A stretch of DNA of 64,000 nucleotides from Phoronis australis (lineage: Eukaryota; Phoronida; Phoronidae). Position numbers and translations under genes: made by a program. Under the pieces are notes generated by a model that saw only the letters and a list, made by a program, of their open reading frames with translations, searched no databases and had not been told where the DNA came from. The stretch is taken from assembly GCA_002633005.1 (NCBI GenBank), contig NMRA01000015.1, positions 1,043,933 to 1,107,932 on the forward strand. The letters run 5' to 3'. Positions 51,501 through 63,500 of this stretch are shown in pieces (within the stretch, counting starts at the first letter, position 1; every line of letters starts with the position of its first letter).

Positions 51501-54500
51501 GGACAAAGAAATAAGCCCAAAGTGAAAAACACATAATGGATGGCTCACAGTGGTTCATGGTTTTTGAAACATGACTATAGTTTGAAATGCTAAACGTTCA
51601 TTTTATTCCCTTTTATGAAATGAATATTGAAATCATAAAATTAAGGTTCACGAATTTGTCTCATAAGTTTTTCTTGTTATTATGGGAATTAGTTTCTAGT
51701 CTCAAAAGGCAGTAAAGGATCGCTTGGCGTTGCTTTTGATCGGTTGATCGGTTTGGTTTAGGGTGGATCTTTAAGGTAGACCACTGAGCATTAGGAGACT
51801 GGTCAGGATTTGTTCACTACTCAGATTTGTCTAAATCAACGTTATTTTTGATGGAAAACAGATTTATAGCGTCTTGAGTTGTTGTTTCAAATAAATAACA
51901 CTAGCATGTCCTCTGTTACATTGAAATGTGTACTGAACAATATTCCAGTCACTTAGACTACTGATTATTGGTGGACAGTTCTGAGAGCACAGAATTCAAT
52001 GTAAATGATGTGATTTGAATTAAAAGGACAAAAAAGTAAAACTCAAAGATTGTCCGCAACAAATTAGAAGACTTTTAACATTTGTTACTGCTTGCATATT
52101 ATAGATTTCTGCATTCAGTCACGTAACATTTCAACAATAATAATAATAATAAACATTATTTATTGATTTTGTATTTGAGCAGCAGTTATGGTATAAATAT
52201 TTATCTTGATAGTTCTTAGGGTAGCAATGAGCATGTAGTCTTGTTTTTGAGTACTGTCTTTGAAATGACATTTTTTAATCCAACAACTTATCAGAGTTTG
52301 CTTTCACGAGTCTTTACGGCAACTTCCAGTTTTGAGTTGTGACATATTTAGAGTGCCTTCACCATGTTTATGTCTTCTTAATGGTGATAGATTGAAACCA
52401 CTTGGGAGTCATTAAGCAGTTAAAACAAATTTCATTGGATGACCTTGGATTTATCTGCTTGGCACCTTTAAACCTGTTCCCACATTAGTGGATTTTTTGT
52501 ATTGGCGCTCTCTAAAGTACTGAGAGCACGAAAGCGAATTCCATTTGATCCCAACTCTCATTTGGTGGACAGAAATTCACTTCTACATAGTGGTTCATAA
52601 ATTTAAAAACAGAAGATTCAATCCCATTGTTATTCCCTCCCATTGTTCGATTTGGTTAAATTCACTGAATTATTTTAGCTTTTTGACATCAGCTGGAATC
52701 GAAATTCTCCACCTTTATCAATCATAGCCTTGACTTTGTTGGGCGTGGATTCTGCCTCGCAGTGGGAAATATATGGGACATGATGTCCTTCGTCCATGGA
52801 TATTTCAAGGGTTTGCCTTTTTCTCGTAAGCCATTTGTATACCCCCACCGTACACCAGTGGAAATTTGTCGACATTATGCACTATAACACTGTTTATGCA
52901 GTCCAGTAGGTTGAAACCTCACATCCACATTACATGGGATCTGTAGGAAGCGCTGAATGCCTGTCCACCAAAGACCCGATCACCGTCTGGCGGCATAGTG
53001 CACGGCTATTTCCAAAATCAGCCGTTCTTGTTATTGCTTAAGGGGACGTTATCGTCTTAATACACCCATGTTGTTATTACTTAAGGGGACGTTATCGTCT
53101 TAATACAGCCAAAAATCATCTTTGAGATTATTATTGTATGGAATACACTTTTTGAAGATACTAACTCTGATCAGAGCTACAAAGTAATTAAATTAATTGT
53201 TTTTGTGATGTTATCACTTATCGCTGAATCTTGCCGTGGTCTGACAGACATTCACTATAGGACTTTACCAGTTAAGTGTATAAATATATCTTATTCAGTG
53301 AGGCGTGGAATATGTTGCAAGCAGTTTATCTCGTTCAATCCGCCATCTTTTTGGTCACATCACGTGACCTAATGAATATAAGTCTGAAAAGATTTCTGCC
53401 CCCGACCGGGACTCGAACTCAGCACCCATGATCATGGGTAAGATGCCCACTACTAAGTCTGATTGGATTTCTGTGTTTGACCAGTGGTTCCGAGCGCCTG
53501 CACAGTGAGCTGAAGGTCCTGGGCTCGAGTCCCGGTCGGGGGCACAAATCTTTTTGGACTTCTATTCATTAGATCACGTGATGTGACCAAAAAGATGGCA
53601 GATTGAACGTGATAAACTGTTTACCAGTTAAATACCTTTAAAATACCCTGCCGGTTATCGAGTGAGATTTAGCTCCATCTGCAGAGCGTTTGACTGAGAC
53701 TGTGAATGTATGAGATTCGAGTGTGCAAAGAGGTTGAACCGTTTGATTTCAGGAAGCCACTTTTCTCATCGATAATGCCACTTTAAATGTGGTCACGACA
53801 GAAAAATTTGTCTTATTTCAATTAGTAGCGATTAAAGTAATGTATTTTAACCAAGAAACACTTTGAAAATTACAAAATAAAAGAAGTAGTTTGATGTGGG
53901 TAATGGAGCCTATCTCCGCCAGTTTACACGAGCAGATTGAATATATTGAGCTTAATCAGGAAGCATGACCTAAAGAATTTACTTGGAGGTGATTAAATGC
54001 ATTACCGGTATGTACTTTTAATGGATACAGCTGGTGTAACTTCAGAAGATAGTGTTTATTGTTTGGATTTAAAAAAATATGTATCCTGTTTTTTACCTTC
54101 TGGTGAATAGGTTAGTTTTTCACAGTATGGAATGTGTTACGACACGACTGGTTAATAACACCAAGTTCTTAATTTTTTTGATATTACATGGGCAAATCAC
54201 CAAGTAGTGCAAAGTAAAAATCCATACAACTTACATTTTATCGTCTACAAAACACTAAAACAAGCAAACGTGCACGCCAACCAAACAATGTTGGAATTCC
54301 GAGAAGGGGACAAGGTTATGACTGACAAATCGGGTGTCGCAACATTAGTGTACGTACTCCTAGTTGGGATTTTGACGAAATTTCCAAGAGGTTTTGCCCA
54401 TGTCATAAATCTGAGACTAGTGTAGGATTCTCTATTTCTCATGTTAAGTCATGTATTGTAGCTGGTGACGTGAAAATATTCTGAAAAGTTGTAGGTATTC

Positions 54501-57500
54501 CCAACAATGTTAGAAGCTCTTGAAAAACAAAAATTGGCCAATTTTGACCATCATTTTTCTCCAAAACTGGCAAAAGTTGCTTCGTGTGATTGAAAGTTTT
54601 AGACACATCAAGTTTTTCAGCAAAAAAGATCGATTTTACGGTTCATGTGAGAAAACAAATCCTGTACTCGTCTCAGATTTATGACATGCTGTTGTCATAA
54701 ACCTGAGACTCGTGTAGGACTCTCTATTTCTCATGTTGTTTAACTTGGACAATTTCTTCATTCACCCATGCTGCTTTGCACAAACATCTTGTAAATTGGT
54801 TTTACTATCTAGGGGGATTGATTAGGAAGATGATTGTTACTCTTGAATAGATCATCAAGTAATTATTGTTTTTTCTAGCCAAGAATGCATGCAGAGCTTT
54901 CCTCTGGAACACTGAAATAGCCCAGTGTTTTCACTCTTGTCAAATTATAAGAACGCTATCTCTTTGTGGTGTTGTCTACAGTAACACTTAAACAGTTTTA
55001 CAATTTCACACAATTTTATAGCACTCTTGACATTGTGATAGCTCGTTTCTGTGTTTAATGCAAGGCAGTTCTTCTTGGCTTTGTTCCAGTGATTCAGTTA
55101 GTTTCCGTGGTGATAGTTCACGCAGAGCAAGTGCGTTATAGCTGGCTAACAGTTTGCAGAGCGTGATGAGTTAAATCATTTGAAATATTATGTAAAAAAG
55201 TACTGTGATCTATATCTTCTTTCCAGCTGCTATTTTCTAAACCCCATGTTGCTTTGCAGGTGGGGCTGAATTTCAATTTAAGATGATGTAGGACCTTAGA
55301 AGAAATGTGCAGTAATTTGGCCTGCTTCAGAACATCATATCTCAGAAATGTTGATTGGACTCGTATGAAATTTTCTGAAACTATGCTTATGCACTGTTCT
55401 ACAAGAGGTTGTTAGGAATTATTTGTAACTTTCCACTTTTGCATAAAAGGTTATCAAAATAGGACTTTTGTGATTTCATAAAAAAACTCAAAAATGTGCA
55501 TGAAAAGGAAAACGAAACGAGAATTTAAAAAACTGTTACAGCATATTTGAGATTTCATTTTGTTTAGGAAATTAAAACACTTGACCCAGTTGACCCTTGT
55601 TGACTAATTGAACTGGATTTCACATTTGTGATGTCACAATTGTTACAAGTACATGACAGGATGAGTTGAGTAGACTTTTCAGTATCCACACTATCTGTGG
55701 TAAACTGTTTACTGACTGTTTCTTGGTTTCATCCATAGTTGAAAATGGAGCATAATAGTTTCAAACATGGGTTTACTCATGCTGCTATTCCTAAACAGTT
55801 TTAAAATTGCATGCCTGAAGACAAAAGTATAAAAGTTCAATTTACCTTCAAATTCAGCATAGCAATCCAAAAGCACCATCTTTTCTAAACTCGTATCTTT
55901 GAAATCTCTCGCTCATTTTCTCGTACCTCCTGCAGCATATCACATAACCCCTCGTTAAAACACTTAACTGATAAATGCAATGTTTTAACATGGTTCTTAA
56001 CTGGAGTACAGGTGTCACGTCTCCCAATAGCCAGGTAGAACTCTGATTAATTTACAGGTTTTATCATGAACAAAATTGCCTGTACACTCCTTAGATTTAG
56101 TATTATTAATCTACAGTGGATGCCATATACTCAGGATGTCACATGAAAAGACGCAAGGTTTTGCTAAATCTCCTTGTTTATATTGAAAATTTTATTGTAA
56201 TTCAGTTGTTGTTTGGCCAATGAAATGAAAAATATGTAGCATTAATTGATTCTGGCCTGTACCCAGCTTTTTGTGATACCTGCAGCCCATGGCTTGAATG
56301 AGGCGATGCTGGGTAAGAAAGAGTATGATTCTGACCAGGCGACATTGGAAGAAAAGAAAGAATCCTGACCATGATTTCAGGCGGCTTGACGTGATTTTTT
56401 CTTTTTGAAAATATGGACAACTTAAAACACCATATTACGACATCAGTTTTTAAAAAATACAGACTAGAACCAATGAGAAACATTCTAAATACAACTATGT
56501 AGCATTGTCATAGCACAGATGTGTCTGGCTTGACCCAATTTCTAATTCTAGTGAGCATGTTGAGTCGAGTTGACAGGTATGAAATTCAATTTTTTCATGT
56601 ACAGGTGTGAGACATTGGAGATTTTTGTGTGAATGATTCGAATATCACACTTCACAGAAGTGACATTTTGATGGCATGATGGAGGCAAAAAATTTGCAAA
56701 AATGGTGGGAAATATCCCACTGCATGAAAACCATACGAGAATGCTGATCACTGTCCACCAACTACCCTATCGCCATCTAGTGGCAGGGAGTTTAATCATG
56801 TCGCTTCCGTATTGAAAATGATCATTTTTCTATTTTCTGTGGCTTTCATCATGAAAAGTTGTATCATATCTTGTCTATTAAGTTAACGCTCAGAGCATTT
56901 AAAGTGAGAATTAAAAAATCATTTTATAGGTGTTATGATGTGTAAAACATTCAAGAGTAAACTTATTCTTGTAGAACAACCAATGCACAGTGTCTGAGGG
57001 ATTTCGGGTTTAACCCGAATTTAGGCAAATCAGTTCTTGTTACTGAGACAACAGGTTTCATGTAATAAATGTTTAGAGGAATTGTTTTTAATTGGGATTA
57101 AAGAAGTTATGTGGCACCAATGGAAGAGGCTACTGACATTTAGGTCCACTTAATTATTAAAGAATTATTCCACTTAAGTAGTAACATAAAAATTCTCCAA
57201 TTTGGATGACAGTCTCTAAAATTTAAGACATCGGGTCAATTCAACATTCGGCTAGGGCACAGAACGCTTTGTTTCACAGAAAATTTGTACTGTGAACAAA
57301 AGAAGGGAAGTTACACTTTGATTTATTTGACAGCATTTTCAACACCTTTGATAACAATTGCATTGGTCAGTTCAAGAAAAGTCATTTGATATTTTTATCA
57401 AAATGTATTTTCTTCTATTTTAAGTTGCATATTACATACTAAGTACTTGAATACAATTGCAACTATTAGTCAATGGCACTTGCGATGTGGCATCACAACA

Positions 57501-60500
57501 GTGTAGCAAAATTAAAAACAATATGTCCTAGGGATAATTATTGTTTTTTTAAATTAAACTTTGCCATATATTTGTACCCCGGGCATAAAAATATTTCCAG
57601 GTGATCAGTGCAATGGGCCCACATGCGAGGCCTGCGCACGTGTGGTACAACGTGTATCAGACGCCTGCAATTATTTATTTTATTATATATTTGCACCCCG
57701 GGCATGTGCGTAAGACATAAAGGTTTTGCTTGCCGATAGCTGCATTGTGATAGGATGTTCTCCTTCAAATGTTGCATAGTGATTACATTGTAGTAACTCT
57801 ACACTGGGTAATTAACTCATTGTCCAATTGTGATTATAAGTGTCAGAATTGATTGATAGTTTTCCAGGGTTGTTTTTGATTGAAAAATCATGTAATTCTT
57901 AATTCATTTCCTAAATGTAAATTCACACAACAGAAAACACTTACTTTCTGGACATCAAATTCAACTTTGTACCTTTGAGAAACGAAAGTGGTATTCTTCG
58001 GCAGATTAGCCCGAAGTCTATAATTACCGATTCGCATGCGAGTGAGCTGTGAAGTACTGCTGGAGTGCTAACCACTAGGTCGTCACATCTCATTTCCTTG
58101 ACCTGTTTCTCTTATAGACATTTTGAAGCAGTCATAGTTGCGAATGACCATACTTTAAAGTAATCTTGATCAAAACTTGGATGTATTTTTCTGTTGTGCG
58201 ACTAAGAATGGTACCATTGTAATCTTCCTCACCTTTGCAGTCGTTAGTGTGGACTTGTCATTATATTGCACTTATTTAGCACACTCCCATCATTTTACAC
58301 AGTCACCCAATATTACTTGTTAAAATAATATTTTGTCCTTCACCTATTTCACTCCAGGCTCTTTATTTGGAATTTCTTGCCTCACCTAATTCGCACACAG
58401 TCAGTTTTACAATTCGGAAATTATCAAACTCAAAGCCATGTAATTCTAGTAATACACACATCTTTACTCTGTTAATAAGGTGTTAAGGTTGTGGATTCAC
58501 CACACCTATGTGATGTCTCATACTGTAATAAACATGAGGTAAAAGGGATGACATGGATGGGGGTCATGTCAGTCAGTCATGTGCTCAACACAGTGTTTCA
58601 TCAATGGTACTCTTTTATTGGAATAATGTAGTGTCACTTTATTAACATTAATTAGATCACGTTGACAATCCTTAGGCTGCCTTTTGTTAAAGTTGCACAC
58701 CACCAGTTGGTGATTTTGGTTACTCAGTTAGTTCTACATATTTGTCAACTATGAACTCTTTATATTCAATTCAGTCCTCCATGCTGTGGTTAACGCCAAG
58801 TTGCATTTGGCGACCTTGCAAAAACCCAAGGTCGCCAAACGAAATCTGAGGCGGCCAACCGTGAAAAACCCGTACAATGCCAATTCTCAGGATCTTATGC
58901 ATACCTCTCCATTTCTCCCTGTAAATATACATTCTGTAACTCAGTTCCTCCTACCATTGAACAAAGTAGAACGTAGATGATCGCATACACTTATGGCATG
59001 TAATTGACTGATCTTGCCCGAATTTTGCTAAGCAGTTCCGGCTTTCGTCTGTTGTCTGTTTACTTCCTGTTGTAGTTTAAGCACATTTCATGTGTGCTAA
59101 CTGCTGTGGTGGCAAATGCGCTGATTTCACGAAATAAACGGGAACAATTGTGATAGGGTAATGAATCTAGGAAAAGTTTGGAAGTCAATACAAATTTTGA
59201 AACAAATTTAGGGAGAATTATTGCTGGACTTTGATACTCGCACTTGGCGACTTGAACTTTTCCCTAGTCGTCAAACACAATATGGAGTCGCATTGACAGG
59301 TTGCCACATGGAGTGCTACAGTTGATACACCCCGACTCTCAGGAAAATATATTTATAATCATTTATTTTGCACCAAATAAATGGAGAATTAGTATGCCAT
59401 TGTCTCGATTCTGTCTTTGATTTGCATGTGTCCCATTGTCTGTTAGACATACAATTTGTGTGTCAGCCATTATTGAAACAAGAGGGACCACCACCTTAAT
59501 TGTCTTGCTGGTAAGAAACGCAGTCAGGTCATAGGGATTTCAAAAATAGAGACATCCAAAATGCGTTTCCCCAATTTTTCAAGGCATCCATGAGCAATGA
59601 CTTGTGACTATATTTTTATGCGCCCACATATTTATATGTGGACGCTTTATGCCGTCATCTCTGTCCGTCCGTCCGGGCGGGCGGCGTCCGTCCGGCGTCC
59701 GGCGTCCGCTGCTTTATCTCCAAAACCCTTTGACATACGTTCATGAATGGGACAGCATTTGCGAACTTTCGTACGGATCCGAATACCGGTGTGCCCCCTA
59801 GTGGCAATTTTAGTTTTTTACGCTTACCTTTGTATCTTCAAAAGTCATGAACGGATTTTCATGAAATTTGGTATGTAGGCACCTATTAGTGAGATGACGC
59901 TATCCTCCCGTTTTCAGATGGATTCGCGATAGTTTACGCCACCTAGTGGCCATTTTTATTGTTTTCGAGTCGTTTTTTGTGCGTGCACCCTTCTATCAAC
60001 CAAACCGCTCAAAGGATGATTATGAAAATTGGCATGTATATGCTTACTATGTAGAGGACGGTTGATGATGATTTTCCGACGATTTCGACTACTGTGGGGC
60101 CTCCTAGTGGCAGTTTTTTTTTTTTTGCGCCTATGGCTGTATCTCCTAAACCGTTTGCAGGATCTTTACGAAATTTAATAAGTGTATTTGTATGATGTTA
60201 ACAACAGGCGATGACGACTTTTGGACGGATCCGCCTACCAGTGTGCCCCCTAGTGGCAATTTTATTTTTTTACATTTACCTCTGTATCTTCACAAGTCCT
60301 TAACGGATTTTCATGAAATTTGGTATGTAGGCACCTATTAGTGCGATGACGCTATCCTCCCATTTTCGGATGGATTCGACCTAGTTTGCGACACCCAGTG
60401 GCCATTTTTACTGTTTTTGAGTCTGTTTTTTGGCATCCACCCCTCTATCAACCAAACATTTTGCCCCTAGCCTATTGAGGAGACAATGACCATGCCTTTC

Positions 60501-63500
60501 CATTTTCCAAAGTACAACATACTACATATATGCCCTCTACTGGCCACTTTATGGTACCAATAAACAACCCTAGAAGGATACCGTATACGGTGCTATTGTG
60601 GGTGCATTTCAACGCTCTGCGTTGCTCTTGTTATGACTTCAAGTCAAATACTCCTGGTGTTGTAGTATCAGTGGCTCTTCAAATTAGAACATATTATGGA
60701 AAAGAAACAGTAAAATTTTCTTTATCAAAATTTTCAGTAAGAGTGAACAAGAAGGCAGTTTTACTTGATTATTTCTTACTGACAGTACAGCTGTCATTAA
60801 GAAATAGACAATGAAATTTGAAAAAAACTTTTGTCAACACAGTGACCATTTGTAAACTTATGGCAACACAGTGAGCATTTGAAAAATAGAAAAATGATAA
60901 TTTTGGCCATTATTTTTGTTCAAACATGAAGTAATTTTACCTTATACGTAATATCGACCAGAAGTAATTTCGCACGTCGATGACTTAATTCTGCACATTG
61001 TTACGGCTATCTTTCTCACGGTGACTGGCTGTGTTAACCATTACACAAAAATGTTCAAATGGTCAGGCGATACAAATGTAATTATCATTCTCGACGCAGT
61101 ACATGGAAATTATGTTACAAATGGAAATGTAAAAGCACACAGGCATAGTATCATGGCCAATACAAATTAAATTATTGTATAATTTTAGTGCGTTGTCCGA
61201 TCAAAACTCATTTTGATAGCTGCGTTAGCTAATTTTGTTCTCAGTGGAACTTATTGACTAATGGTAGATGTTAAGTTTGTCTTTCACCCGTATTGAATGT
61301 TTTTCAAACAATGGAAAAACGGTGTATTAACTATGGAGGTCAATGATCTCTTGCTTGTGAGATATACAGTAAATGCCAAAAGAAATCGGACAAAATACTA
61401 TTTCCAAATCATGTTGGTCAGTTCTGCCTGCAGATTGTTTTCGGTTATTTGCGGATGTAAATGATGGGTAATGGCGCGTCATCCCCGCTGTAATCTGTTT
61501 CTCACAAACTTCCGTTGATGGTAAATTGTATATTGAGTAACTACGGCATATGTCAACAACTTGATTATCATCGTAGTTTGTTACCCTAGCTCTAAGTTTA
61601 CTGATGTCACTGAGGAAAGCATGTTCTTAAAAGTATTTTGCTTTAGCTTTCGATCACTGAATGTTTGGTGTATTTTCGATTACAGCACTTAACGGACGCT
61701 GTTTAAATGCGGTATAAGACCAGCGCCTACATACAACTCAGTGGTCGTAAAATCATCAAGAACAAAAACTGTAAACTTTTGCAAAATATGCACATAGCGT
61801 CAATGATTATCCGCAGACAGGAAGATTGTCCTGGTGAATGGAGTTGCGCATTTTGCAAGCACAACCACCACAAGTGATTAATTTGCGCTTCTTAGTGTCA
61901 CCCACGCATAACATCTTTGAGCATGACATATGATTCATTGGAATGCATGTTTCAATGAATCCAATGAACCAGACATGAAGTGCAATGATTCAACGATCCA
62001 TTGGATTCAATGAAGCATGCAGTCCAATGAATCAAATGTGAAGAAGATTTATTGACGTTTGAGTCAGGAGAGTACGCAATAATAATATCACACTGCATTG
62101 AATTTAAGAAATAAAACATGAATATTAAGGCAATTCTGGTGCAACTTCCAACAGAAATGGCTGATTTTTGAAATAGCCACACCTTATTGATATTAACTAA
62201 CCCTGGCAGACAGTGGTGAGATCTTTGGTGGTTAGGTGTTCACTGCCACTTACAGATCCCGTGTAATGCGAATGGGAGGTTTCTACCTACTGGTATCAAC
62301 AGTGTTTCAACACCATTCCTTCTGTCAAATTTCCACTGCTGTGCAGTGGGATACCAATGCCTTACGAAAAAAGGCAAGCCTTTTGAAGTATCAGTTGATG
62401 AGCAAGGACATTCTGTTCCATACATTTCCCTCTGCGAAGATGTATCCGGGACATAGCCAGTGGCTGCAACTTATAAAGCGGGAGAATTTCGATCCCAACC
62501 GATGTCTAAAAATAGCTAAAAAAATAGTGGACTTCAACTAATAAAACAATGGTAGGGTCTGACAGTTGACTTTATTCCTTTGCTACGGTGATTAGGAATA
62601 ATGGGATTTTTGTGTTTTCTTTTAGTTTGCACTACATTATTTTAGTAACATCATTGTTACATTATCATAATTAATTTTATTTCTGTATCAGGCATTGGGG
62701 TCTTGGGCCATATAAGTTCCACTAACTGTTTCTGCAGATTTTGTTTGAGTTAAATTTCCCGTCATTTTCCAAAATAGCAGCAACGTATAGAAATAAGCTT
62801 TACCGCTAGATGGCACTGGAGTACTTTGTGTTCACTTGTACAGTGCCACCTCCACTTTACCTGTCACTTAAGTGGAGATTTAAGGGGGTGATGTATAACA
62901 GTCAAATTGAATTTTCATAAATTTTTTGCAATCATGCTGTCAAATAACCTCTGTTGTCGTGATATACTCAATCATATGTTAAGCGTAAAAAACAAAACAT
63001 CACAGAATGTCTGTGAATGAAATAAATTGCCTTTTGTTTTGTTCAACTGTGTTGCGCATCAGAGCCAGGTTGCATAAAAGTTATACGCTGCATAAAAACA
63101 ATGACGTCGCATTATCACGCGTCATGTTGTTATTGTTGAACAAAGCACCTTAAGTCATGCAATAATCAAACTTATCCAGCAAATAATTTTGAAGTTTTAT
63201 GCAACCCAGCCCAGATTTTTGAAATTTAGTGTTCTCTAAATGCTAATTGTTGCCATATGTCTGCTATTGCCTGAGTACCTATGAGAAGGAGTGTAATCTG
63301 TTCATTTTCAGGCGTTTGGCGCGAAGCCTGGGTGAAGCAGGTGCGATTGAGCCAGAGACGGAGGGAATGTTGGTTGAGAATGGTGTGGAATTCAGAGAAT
63401 TCTCACAACAAGTTAGTTTTTTGATCACACAGATTTTCAAACGTAATAATTTTGTTTTTTCTCTTGAACTGTTGATTGCACTAGGTTTGAGATCAGTACA

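Noticed and set aside
53400-53720. Functional tRNA genes
   Set aside because: The B-box-like text and D-arm-like text are present, but no full cloverleaf with a paired acceptor stem can be drawn; they fit SINE heads better.
58786-58980. 64-codon plus-strand open frame starting [15 protein letters not shown]
   Set aside because: Isolated, no splice support, no family resemblance; treated as chance.
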